A DNA stretch of 17,147 bases from positions 1-17,147 of the forward strand of contig CAIXDY010000177.1 of the NCBI GenBank assembly GCA_903918325.1, written 5' to 3'. The notes under the pieces are model-generated. The model searched no databases and was not told the origin of the DNA. It was given only the letters and a program-made list of their open reading frames with translations. A program made the position numbers and the translations under genes. Positions 1 to 6,994 of this stretch are shown piece after piece; position 1 is the stretch's first letter; every line of letters begins with the position of its first letter. The DNA comes from an uncultured Actinomycetes bacterium (GTDB lineage: Bacteria; Actinomycetota; Actinomycetes; Nanopelagicales; Nanopelagicaceae).

Positions 1-378
1 GTCCCCTTGAAAATAAGAATCTGCTGGATCGAAAGCTTTAGCAAGAGCTAAGCCACCTGGCACGGTTTTGTAAGCAATTATTCCTATAGCGGTGCCGGAA
101 TAATTCAATATATTTCCAAAGTGACTTATTAAATTATCTGCACCATCTTTGATCATATTTTGATTTTCGAGAGGCACTCCGCTTTCAAATTGAAAAGTAA
201 TTTTTTGAGTGGTGGGCGCTACAGGCTGATCGGCCAAAATCGAAGCTCGCGCCAAAGCAGCAACAAATGGATAATTAATTTGGTCAATTACAGATGTCGA
301 AGCATTTGCGTGGACGATACCTGGAGTAGTTGCCAGAGCCATAAATATGGCAACAACCCAAGCTACTCTCCGCTTCAT
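1..378 (-). CDS. Exported protein of unknown function, 3' end cut by window edge
   Basis: Reading the minus strand from the ATG at 378 gives 126 codons with no stop up to the window edge. The protein opens with MKRR, a hydrophobic stretch (about residues 5-20) and a likely cleavage site after the VHA at about residues 22-24, so it looks like a secreted protein. After the signal come about 100 residues with no motif I can name firmly. The section around residues 70-110 (GADNLISHFGNIL, then a beta-rich IGIIAYKT) faintly resembles the N-terminal part of secreted gluzincin-like peptidase domains, but the zinc motif would lie outside the window and I do not claim the function. The start is supported by a TACTAT hexamer exactly six bases upstream. 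It follows mmsA on the same strand after 51 bp but seems to have its own promoter. Confidence 0.7.
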   Translation of the reverse strand, partial: MKRRVAWVVAIFMALATTPGIVHANASTSVIDQINYPFVAALARASILADQPVAPTTQKITFQFESGVPLENQNMIKDGADNLISHFGNILNYSGTAIGIIAYKTVPGGLALAKAFDPADSYFQGD

Positions 379-384
379 CAAGTC

Positions 385-390
385 ATAGTA
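385..390 (-). promoter_or_regulatory. Leaderless -10 (TACTAT) of the exported-protein gene
   Basis: The minus strand reads TACTAT, then six bases (GACTTG), then ATG at 378. A -10 hexamer normally ends at -7, so transcription would start on the A of the start codon. No Shine-Dalgarno sequence is visible. The match fits actinobacterial TANNNT. Confidence 0.55.
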
Positions 391-429
391 TTGATGCCGC
401 TTCGAGAAAACAACGAGTTTTAGGCTTTA

Positions 430-1914
430 TTAATCGTTTTGAGGAAAACCTAAGTTAATTCCACCATGGCTTGGATCTAACCAGCGGCTTGTAACAACTT
501 TGCCGCGAGTAAAGAAATGAACACCTTCGGTGCCATGTGCATGTGAATCACCAAATAATGAATTCTTCCATCCGCCAAATGAGTAATACGCCATTGGCAC
601 AGGAATCGGAACGTTGATTCCCACCATTCCAACTTCAACTTCATTCTGGAAACGTCGGGCTGCACCGCCATCATTTGTGAAGATTGCAGTTCCATTTCCA
701 TATTGATGTGAGTTAACTAAATTCAAAGCTTCGTCATAGGTGTTAACGCGAATAATGCTTAGAACTGGGCCAAAGATTTCATCGGTATAGACCGACATCT
801 TTGGAGTCACGTTATCGAGCAAAGTTGGCCCAAGGAAGAAACCATCGCCATCAACTTTTAGATCGCGTCCATCAACAACAACAGTGGCACCTTCTTTACT
901 GCCCGCCTCAATATATGAAGCAACTTTGTCTCGGTGAACTGCTGTGACAAGTGGGCCCATGTCGCTGCCCTTTGTGCCATCGCCCGTAACAATGTTGGCC
1001 ATACGAGATTTAATGCGTGCAACAAGTGCGTTACCAATTGGTTCAACAGCAACAATTGCAGAGATTGCCATGCATCGCTCTCCTGCAGAACCAAAGCCCG
1101 CGTTAATTGCGGCGTCCGCGGCTAGTTCTAGATCTGAGTCAGGAAGAACGATCATGTGGTTCTTAGCCCCACCTAAAGCTTGAACGCGCTTGCCGGCTTT
1201 AGTTCCAGTTTCATACACATAACGTGCAATGGGAGTTGATCCCACAAATGAAATTGATTTAATTCCTGGATGAACTAACAGTGCATCTACAACTTCTTTA
1301 TCACCATGCACAACATTGAATACGCCATCCGGCAATCCCGCTTCTTTCCACAACTTGGCCATAAACATTGCTGCCGATGGATCTTTCTCTGATGGCTTTA
1401 CAACAACAGTGTTTCCGCAAGCAATTGCTACTGGGAAAAACCACATCGGCACCATCGCTGGAAAGTTAAAAGGCGAAATGATTGCAACTGGGCCCAGTGC
1501 TTGGCGAATGGAATAAACATCGACTCCCGTTGAAACTTCTTCAGAAAATCCACCTTTTAATAGATGGGGAATCCCGCACGCAAACTCCACAACTTCAAGA
1601 CCACGTGTTACTTCACCGGCAGCATCACTTAACACTTTGCCATGTTCTGCCGTAATAAGGGCGGCAATCTTTTCTTTGTTTTGTTGGACTAATTCACGAA
1701 AAGCAAAAAGAACCTGCGTGCGCTTAGTAAGTGAACTATGGCGCCATTCGGCAAAAGCGAGAGTTGCAGCATTTACCGCAGTATCAACGGTTGAGGCATT
1801 ACCAAATGCCACAGTGCCCGTTACTTTTCCAGTGGCCGGGTTATAGATATCTCCCCTGCGATCTGGTGTGTGAGTATCGAGGGCGCCGTTGATCCAATGC
1901 GTAATCTGAGTCAT
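430..1914 (-). CDS. mmsA: CoA-acylating (methyl)malonate-semialdehyde dehydrogenase
   Basis: The 494-residue protein has the full length of the MMSDH/IolA/MmsA family. These enzymes oxidise malonate semialdehyde or methylmalonate semialdehyde with NAD+ and CoA, releasing CO2 and giving acetyl-CoA or propionyl-CoA. The sequence shows the Rossmann-domain IISPFNFPAMVPMWFFP block, the cofactor-region VKPSEKDP, the SFVGSTPIARYVY block, and the catalytic cysteine Cys281 in GSAGERCMAI. The C-terminal part with EIFGPVLSI and the YSFGGWKNSLFGD loop is typical of this subfamily rather than generic aldehyde dehydrogenases. The start ATG follows a TAGATT hexamer by six bases. It is divergent from a class III aminotransferase (60 bp gap), which suggests beta-alanine catabolism. 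Inositol or valine degradation is possible because the same family serves those, but no other gene of those routes is present here. Confidence 0.93.
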   Translation of the reverse strand: MTQITHWINGALDTHTPDRRGDIYNPATGKVTGTVAFGNASTVDTAVNAATLAFAEWRHSSLTKRTQVLFAFRELVQQNKEKIAALITAEHGKVLSDAAGEVTRGLEVVEFACGIPHLLKGGFSEEVSTGVDVYSIRQALGPVAIISPFNFPAMVPMWFFPVAIACGNTVVVKPSEKDPSAAMFMAKLWKEAGLPDGVFNVVHGDKEVVDALLVHPGIKSISFVGSTPIARYVYETGTKAGKRVQALGGAKNHMIVLPDSDLELAADAAINAGFGSAGERCMAISAIVAVEPIGNALVARIKSRMANIVTGDGTKGSDMGPLVTAVHRDKVASYIEAGSKEGATVVVDGRDLKVDGDGFFLGPTLLDNVTPKMSVYTDEIFGPVLSIIRVNTYDEALNLVNSHQYGNGTAIFTNDGGAARRFQNEVEVGMVGINVPIPVPMAYYSFGGWKNSLFGDSHAHGTEGVHFFTRGKVVTSRWLDPSHGGINLGFPQND

Positions 1915-1920
1915 AGGTGC

Positions 1921-1926
1921 AATCTA
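1921..1926 (-). promoter_or_regulatory. Leaderless -10 (TAGATT) of mmsA
   Basis: The minus strand reads TAGATT, six bases (GCACCT), then the mmsA ATG. There is no Shine-Dalgarno sequence between them. A clear -35 hexamer is not visible at 16-18 bp. Confidence 0.55.
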
Positions 1927-1974
1927 CTTGAGGCATTAAGATGGCGCTACCTACTAGTTAAAAGGCTAACTTTC

Positions 1975-3327
1975 ATGACTGCACCAATTAATGACCCTGC
2001 AAAGCAAGCCGCCGTTAGTGCTGCCGACCATAAATATGTATTTCACTCATGGTCTGCCCAAGGTGCAATTTCACCTATGCCTGTTGCTAGTGGTTCCGGC
2101 TCACGCTTTTGGGACCATGAAGGTAAAGTTTATTTAGATTTTTCTTCACAACTTGTTTTTACAAATATCGGCCATCAACATCCAAAAGTTATTAAAGCTA
2201 TTCAGGCGCAAGCTGAAGTCTTAACAACGATTGCTCCACAGCATGCAAACGATGCACGTAACGAAGCTGCACAACGCATTGTTGAACTAGCTGGTGCCAA
2301 TTTTGCTAAAGTTTTCTTCACTAATGCCGGTGCTGACGCGATTGAAAATGCGATTCGTATGGCGCGTATGCATACACACAAGCACAAAGTTCTTTCTACC
2401 TACCGTTCCTATCACGGTAATACCGGCGCTGCGATAAATGCGACGGGTGATCCACGCAGATTCCCTAACGAGTTTGCTTTTGGACATGTGCATTTCTGGG
2501 GACCTTATTTGTATCGCACCGCTTTTTGGGCACAGAGTGAAGAAGAAGAGTGCAAGCGTGCATTAGAGCATCTTGAGCAAACAATTATTTTTGAAGGTCC
2601 AAACACTATTGCGGCCATCTTGATTGAATCCGTACCCGGAACTGCCGGCGTATTAATGCCGCCTAAAGGTTATTTAGAAGGTATCCGTGCTTTGTGCGAT
2701 AAGTACAAAATCATGTGGATTGCTGATGAAGTGATGTCAGGTTTTGGTCGCACCGGTAAATGGTTTGCTTACCAACACAGCGCAGTTGTTCCAGATCTCA
2801 TTACTTTCGCTAAGGGTGTTACTTCTGGTTACATCCAACTCGGTGGTGTTGTCATTAGCGAGCCCGTCTCAAAGACTTTTGATGAAAAAGTATTTGCTGG
2901 CGGTCTTACTTACATGGGTCACCCATTGGCTTGTGCAACTGCGGTTGCAACTATCGACGTTATGAAAGAAGAAAAGATGCTGGAAAACGCCACAATGATT
3001 GGTGAAACCATCTTGGGCCCAGGACTTATTGAGTTAGCTAAGAAGCACAAAGTGATTGGCGATATCCGTGGCGCCGGAGTTTTCTGGGGCGTTGACATGG
3101 TTTCTGATCGCGCAACTCACGAACCACTAGCGCCATACGGCGCTTCAAGTCCGGCAATGAATGAATTAGTTGCTGCGTGCAAGAAAAATGGATTAATGCC
3201 ATTTAATAACTTCAACCGTATTCATTTGTGCCCACCATGCAATATTTCAGTTGAAGATGCCAAGTTGGGTCTTGAAATGTTGGATAAAGCTTTAGGCGAA
3301 ATCGGAAAGTATTACACCGGGGCTTAA
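1975..3327 (+). CDS. Class III PLP-dependent omega-aminotransferase
   Basis: The 450-residue protein is a complete fold-type I, class III aminotransferase. It shows the SGSRFWDHEGKVYLDFSSQ N-terminal strand region, the FFTNAGADAIENAIRMAR cofactor-phosphate region, YHGNTGAA, and ADEVMSGFGRTGKWFA. Lys280 in ITFAKGVTSGY is the residue expected to bind PLP as a Schiff base. The family moves an omega-amino group, for example from beta-alanine, 4-aminobutyrate or taurine, to pyruvate or 2-oxoglutarate; the exact donor cannot be read from sequence. Divergence from malonate-semialdehyde dehydrogenase favours beta-alanine. I chose the ATG at 1975, with AAAGG nine bases upstream, over an open frame from 1870, because family homology begins here and the longer frame would run through the mmsA promoter and start. 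Its stop lies 4 bp from the stop of convergent ychF. Confidence 0.9.
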   Translation: MTAPINDPAKQAAVSAADHKYVFHSWSAQGAISPMPVASGSGSRFWDHEGKVYLDFSSQLVFTNIGHQHPKVIKAIQAQAEVLTTIAPQHANDARNEAAQRIVELAGANFAKVFFTNAGADAIENAIRMARMHTHKHKVLSTYRSYHGNTGAAINATGDPRRFPNEFAFGHVHFWGPYLYRTAFWAQSEEEECKRALEHLEQTIIFEGPNTIAAILIESVPGTAGVLMPPKGYLEGIRALCDKYKIMWIADEVMSGFGRTGKWFAYQHSAVVPDLITFAKGVTSGYIQLGGVVISEPVSKTFDEKVFAGGLTYMGHPLACATAVATIDVMKEEKMLENATMIGETILGPGLIELAKKHKVIGDIRGAGVFWGVDMVSDRATHEPLAPYGASSPAMNELVAACKKNGLMPFNNFNRIHLCPPCNISVEDAKLGLEMLDKALGEIGKYYTGA

Positions 3328-3331
3328 AGAA

Positions 3332-4405
3332 TTAAACGTTGAACCTAAATTCAACAACATCTCCATCAGCCATTACGTAATCTTTGCCTTCCATGCGCAC
3401 TTTTCCTTTAGCGCGCGCTTCAGCAACGGTGCCAGCTTCCATTAAGTCATGAAATGAAACGATTTCAGCTTTAATGAAACCTTTTTGAAAATCTGTGTGA
3501 ATTACGCCGGCAGCCATTGGCGCAGTATCACCTTTATGAATTGTCCATGCACGAACTTCTTTTGGTCCGGCAGTTAAATACGTTTGCAGACCTAAGGTTC
3601 TAAAACCAACGTGCGCAAGGGTTGCAAGGCCAGGTTCTTCCAGACCAATTGATTGCAAAAGTTCTAAAGCATCTTCATCGCTGAGTTCAGCTAATTCAGC
3701 TTCAGTCTTGGCATCTAAGAAAATCGCTTCAGCTGGTGCAACTAGTTCCTGCAACTTCTTACGTAGATCACCATCGTTAAGTTCAGCCGCATCTACGTTG
3801 AAAACATAAAGGAATGGTTTAGCCGTTAATAAATGTAGCTCAGCTAAATCTTCCCGGTTAATAGAACTCTGCGAAAGTGGACGACCTGATTGCAACCATT
3901 CATTGGCAGCTTTAGCCGCTTCAAGAACTGGGGCCTTCTCTTTAGCAATGCGTACTTCTTTTTCAAGTCGCGGCAGCGCTTTTTCAATTGTTTGTAAATC
4001 TGCGAGCGCTAGTTCAGTGTTAATGGTTTCGATATCACTGGCTGGATCAATGCGGCCATCAACATGTACGACATCGCCATCGTTAAATACGCGAATAACT
4101 TGGCAGATCGCATCGGTCTCGCGGATATTGGCCAAAAACTTATTTCCAAGACCGGCGCCTTCGGATGCACCTTTAACAATTCCAGCGATATCTACGAAAG
4201 AGAGTGCGGCAGGAAGCAGCTTTTGTGAACCATAAATCGTGGCCAATTTAGCTAAGCGATCATCGGGTACGCCAACAACGCCAACGTTAGGTTCGATAGT
4301 GGCAAAGGGATAGTTAGCGGCAAGGACGTTGTTCTTGGTCAATGCGTTAAAAAGGGTGGACTTACCCACATTTGGCAGACCAACGATTCCGATAGACAGG
4401 CTCAT
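3332..4405 (-). CDS. ychF: Ribosome-binding ATPase/GTPase YchF (Obg/OLA1 family)
   Basis: The 357-residue protein has standard YchF length and layout. The G domain has Walker A GLPNVGKST (9-17), the YPFATIEPNVG switch I region, and G3 DIAG (72-75) followed by the KGASEGAGLGN switch II. A helical insertion follows, and the C-terminal TGS domain ends with MADGDVVEFRFNV. YchF/OLA1 proteins bind the ribosome and usually prefer ATP because the G4 motif is NxxE rather than NKxD. Here the motif reads N204-V-D-A207, so the family Glu is Ala. The ATG at 4405 gives the normal MSLSIGIVG start. It is divergent from rmuC (51 bp) and convergent with the aminotransferase gene (4 bp). The cellular role of the family remains debated (translation, stress response). 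Confidence 0.95.
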   Translation of the reverse strand: MSLSIGIVGLPNVGKSTLFNALTKNNVLAANYPFATIEPNVGVVGVPDDRLAKLATIYGSQKLLPAALSFVDIAGIVKGASEGAGLGNKFLANIRETDAICQVIRVFNDGDVVHVDGRIDPASDIETINTELALADLQTIEKALPRLEKEVRIAKEKAPVLEAAKAANEWLQSGRPLSQSSINREDLAELHLLTAKPFLYVFNVDAAELNDGDLRKKLQELVAPAEAIFLDAKTEAELAELSDEDALELLQSIGLEEPGLATLAHVGFRTLGLQTYLTAGPKEVRAWTIHKGDTAPMAAGVIHTDFQKGFIKAEIVSFHDLMEAGTVAEARAKGKVRMEGKDYVMADGDVVEFRFNV

Positions 4406-4414
4406 AGGAGGTAG

Positions 4415-4420
4415 AGCCTA
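4415..4420 (-). promoter_or_regulatory. Probable -10 (TAGGCT) of ychF
   Basis: The minus strand reads TAGGCT, nine bases (CTACCTCCT), then ATG. This implies a leader of roughly 0-3 nt, so a leaderless or nearly leaderless transcript. The same hexamer sits at the exact leaderless spacing before xseA. Confidence 0.4.
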
Positions 4421-4456
4421 CGCGGAATTGTCAGTGCAAACTGCCACGATAGGCCC

Positions 4457-5608
4457 ATGCCCGCTTACCTAGTAATCCTTCTCATAGGCCTGATGGCCGG
4501 TGGCGCAATTGGATATCTGATTGCACGACTTAAATCCGCATCCTCTGTTGCTGATCGCGCATTACTTGATGATTACAAATCGCAGTTAGAAGCCGAGCGC
4601 GGTAAAACTGAATCTGCCGTTAAGTTAAATGCCGAACTTGTCGCAATGAAGGAATCAGTTGAAAAACTTTCAACACAAGCTAATGAAGCTAATCGCATTC
4701 GTACTGAAGCTGAAGCAAAGCTCAACACAACTATTCTTGAAATGCGCCGTGCCTCTGAATCAATCTTTGATGAAACTAAAAAGATAGCTGGCGCACTGTC
4801 AAACTCTCAGACCCGTGGAAAGTTTGGCGAAGCGCAGTTAGAGCTTTTGCTACAAGGCGCCGGCTTGCGCGAAGATCATGAATATTTCCGTCAGAAATCA
4901 ACGACTGATTCAGATTCTGCTGGCATTCCAGATATCACCGTGAAAATGCCCGGTGGCAGTCATATCTTTATTGACTCTAAGTTTCCTTTTGATCGCTTCC
5001 TCGAAGCTTTTGATCCAGCTCATTCGGCAGAACGCGATGAGTTATTGCAGGCGCACACTAAAGATTTACTCAAGCATGTCGATGCTCTCGCAAAGCGCGG
5101 CTATCACAAATCACAGGGTTCGCCAGATTTTGTCGTTCTCTTTGTTCCATTCGAGACTTTGTTATCTGAGGCATTGCGTTTAGATCCAACTTTCCTAGAA
5201 AAAGCTTTCAAAGTCGGTGTAACCGTTGCAACACCAACATCAATGATGGCGCTATTGCGCACGATTGGTTACATCTTTACGCGCAATAAGTTAGCTGAAA
5301 ATGCCGATGAGATTCAAAAGGTGGCCAGTACATTTTTAAAGAACATCACTTTGCTGCACACCAAAATCGTGGCAGTTGGTAAGGCGATTACAACTACCTC
5401 AAAGGCGTATGAGGATTTAGTTCCGACCGCCGAGAAAACGGTTTTGAGCCCAGCACGGCGCATTCATAACTTGGGTGTGACTGGTGATAAAGATAAACTA
5501 GCAATTGAGTATCCCGAGGCACCAGCCTCAGTTCGTGAACTCAAAAGTGATGAGCAAGGCGATGATGATTTTATTGATGCCGAAGAAATCACAGATGGAG
5601 ATAAGTAA
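4457..5608 (+). CDS. rmuC: RmuC-family DNA recombination protein
   Basis: The 383-residue protein starts with a single membrane anchor (about residues 3-24), then a long predicted coiled coil rich in Glu, Lys and Ala (about 35-115). The conserved RmuC domain follows: SNSQTRGKFGEAQLELLLQ, DITVKMPGGSHIFIDSKFPFDRF, HVDALAKRGYHKSQGSPDFVVLFVPFETLL, and TPTSMMALLRTIGYIF. Its fold is related to PD-(D/E)xK nucleases; the D..IDSKFP section carries the expected acidic and lysine residues. In E. coli rmuC limits recombination at inverted repeats; the direct biochemical role is uncertain. The acidic C-terminal tail (residues 365-383) is poorly conserved. Its TAA stop directly abuts the next ATG, so the two genes are probably cotranscribed. 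The sequence six bases before the start is CACGAT, a poor -10 match, so the promoter is unclear. Confidence 0.92.
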   Translation: MPAYLVILLIGLMAGGAIGYLIARLKSASSVADRALLDDYKSQLEAERGKTESAVKLNAELVAMKESVEKLSTQANEANRIRTEAEAKLNTTILEMRRASESIFDETKKIAGALSNSQTRGKFGEAQLELLLQGAGLREDHEYFRQKSTTDSDSAGIPDITVKMPGGSHIFIDSKFPFDRFLEAFDPAHSAERDELLQAHTKDLLKHVDALAKRGYHKSQGSPDFVVLFVPFETLLSEALRLDPTFLEKAFKVGVTVATPTSMMALLRTIGYIFTRNKLAENADEIQKVASTFLKNITLLHTKIVAVGKAITTTSKAYEDLVPTAEKTVLSPARRIHNLGVTGDKDKLAIEYPEAPASVRELKSDEQGDDDFIDAEEITDGDK

Positions 5609-6019
5609 ATGAGCACCATGACAAAGCTACAGATTCAGGGGCCTGGACTTAAAAAAGAGGGCATTGTTGTTCTGCAAACTTTATTGATTGGTTTCTTTAC
5701 TTTCATTGAACTCTGGCTACGAAGTGGTGTTGGAATTATTACCGGCATAGTTATTCTTCTAGCTTTTTATGGTGCAATCCGCTTTGGCCGCCCCGGTACA
5801 ACATATGTATCAGTCGTAACACCGCCACTGGCATTTGCCGCTAACGCGATTTTTTGGATCATGATCTTCGATGGTTTCAGACCATCACGCGTTGGAATTG
5901 ATTTCATTGCCGCTTTAGCTAGCGTGGCGCCATTTTTGATTATCGGTGCAGCGTATGGCTGGTTTGTTTACCTCAATGCTAAAGCTAAAAATAAGCCTTC
6001 CAAAGCTTCGAGAGGTTAA
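5609..6019 (+). CDS. Small polytopic membrane protein (possibly DUF6542-like)
   Basis: This 136-residue protein has about four hydrophobic segments (roughly residues 18-36, 40-57, 67-90 and 101-123), a short charged N-terminus and a basic C-terminal tail (AKAKNKPSKASRG). The RFGRPGTTYVSVVTPPLAFAANAIFW section recalls the DUF6542 membrane domain found near ispH in other actinobacteria; that is a recollection and not proven. No catalytic motif is visible. It begins at the base after the rmuC stop codon, with GGAG at 5597-5600 eight bases before the ATG, so it is likely translated from the rmuC transcript. Its stop codon overlaps the ispH stop region by 4 bp on the opposite strand. Confidence 0.8.
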   Translation: MSTMTKLQIQGPGLKKEGIVVLQTLLIGFFTFIELWLRSGVGIITGIVILLAFYGAIRFGRPGTTYVSVVTPPLAFAANAIFWIMIFDGFRPSRVGIDFIAALASVAPFLIIGAAYGWFVYLNAKAKNKPSKASRG

Positions 6020-6969
6020 ATTCCGGCAGCTTTTAAATCTTTGCGCAGTTCAGGCGGCAAAGAAAACAGCAAGGATTCCTCCATTGCAGTAATTACTTCA
6101 ACATCTCGGTAACCGTGCTCGGCCAGAGTCGCTAAGACATCTTTTACTAAAATTTCGGGAACTGATGCACCACTTGTTAAACCTATTGTTTCCACTCCGG
6201 CAAACCAATGATCTTGAATCTCTTCGGCATAATCAATCAAATGTGAAACTTTAGCGCCGTACTCCAAAGCAACTTCAGCTAAGCGCACTGAGTTAGAAGA
6301 GTTCTGTGAACCAACCACAATCACAAGGTCTGCTTGAGGTGCAATTGCTTTGATAGCTTCTTGGCGGTTTTGCGTCGCATAACAAATATCATCACTTGGG
6401 GGATCTTGAATATCTGGAAATCGCTCTTTCAAAATCGCTACGGCCTGCAGCGTTTCATCCACACTCAAAGTGGTCTGCGATAACCACACAAGTTTCTTGC
6501 CCGGAGTTGGTTGCACGGTACGCGCGCCTTCAAGACCATCGACAATCTTTACTTGGCCAACGGCTTCGCCAGCCGTACCTTCGACTTCTTCATGACCATG
6601 ATGTCCAACTAAAAGAATTTCGGCATCTTCTGCCGCAAAACGTTTTGCTTCGTTGTGAACTTTTGTAACTAGCGGACATGTGGCATCAATTGTTTTTAAT
6701 CCTCTAGCTGCAGCCTGCTCGTGCACTAAAGGTGCAACGCCGTGCGCTGAGAACACGACGGTTTTACCTTCTGGAACTTCATCGGTTTCGTTGACAAAGA
6801 TTGCGCCTTTAGCTTCTAAACTCGCGACAACATGGACATTGTGAACGATCTGCTTGCGCACATAGACCGGAGCACCGTAGAGCGCTAAAGCTTTTTCTAC
6901 CGTCACAACTGCGCGGTCAACCCCGGCGCAATATCCGCGAGGCGCAGCCAGTAGAACTCTCTTAGTCAT
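6016..6969 (-). CDS. ispH: 4-hydroxy-3-methylbut-2-enyl diphosphate reductase (LytB)
   Basis: IspH makes IPP and DMAPP from HMBPP, the last step of the MEP isoprenoid pathway, using a 4Fe-4S cluster. The 317-residue protein has the three cluster cysteines Cys14 (APRGYCAGVDRA), Cys98 (IDATCPLVTKVH) and Cys196 (DDICYATQNRQ). It also has the substrate-pocket residues His43, His76, His126 and Glu128 (in GHEEVEGT) and the LSQTTLS block. Length and all motifs are normal. The ATG at 6969 sits six bases after TAGACT. It is divergent from xseA with 25 bp between start codons. The product IPP feeds the cis-prenyltransferase encoded at 12403-13194. Confidence 0.97.
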   Translation of the reverse strand: MTKRVLLAAPRGYCAGVDRAVVTVEKALALYGAPVYVRKQIVHNVHVVASLEAKGAIFVNETDEVPEGKTVVFSAHGVAPLVHEQAAARGLKTIDATCPLVTKVHNEAKRFAAEDAEILLVGHHGHEEVEGTAGEAVGQVKIVDGLEGARTVQPTPGKKLVWLSQTTLSVDETLQAVAILKERFPDIQDPPSDDICYATQNRQEAIKAIAPQADLVIVVGSQNSSNSVRLAEVALEYGAKVSHLIDYAEEIQDHWFAGVETIGLTSGASVPEILVKDVLATLAEHGYRDVEVITAMEESLLFSLPPELRKDLKAAGI

Positions 6970-6975
6970 GTGCCC

Positions 6976-6981
6976 AGTCTA
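6976..6981 (-). promoter_or_regulatory. Leaderless -10 (TAGACT) of ispH
   Basis: The minus strand reads TAGACT, six bases (GGGCAC), then the ispH ATG. One base (6982) separates it from the xseA -10 on the other strand, so its -35 contact region must lie inside the first codons of xseA. Confidence 0.6.
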
Positions 6982-6982
6982 T

Positions 6983-6988
6983 TAGGCT
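6983..6988 (+). promoter_or_regulatory. Leaderless -10 (TAGGCT) of xseA
   Basis: The plus strand reads TAGGCT, six bases (CGCCCC), then the xseA ATG at 6995. It lies back to back with the ispH -10, and its -35 region would fall inside the first ispH codons. Confidence 0.6.
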
Positions 6989-6994
6989 CGCCCC

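Noticed and set aside
160..423. Open frame of 87 codons on the plus strand
   Set aside because: It lies antisense to the exported-protein gene, has a basic and low-complexity product, and has no promoter or ribosome site. The minus-strand gene has a signal peptide and a -10.
1870..1974. N-terminal extension of the aminotransferase
   Set aside because: The extra 35 residues run through the mmsA start and the divergent promoter, and do not look like the family. ATG 1975 gives the normal N-terminus.
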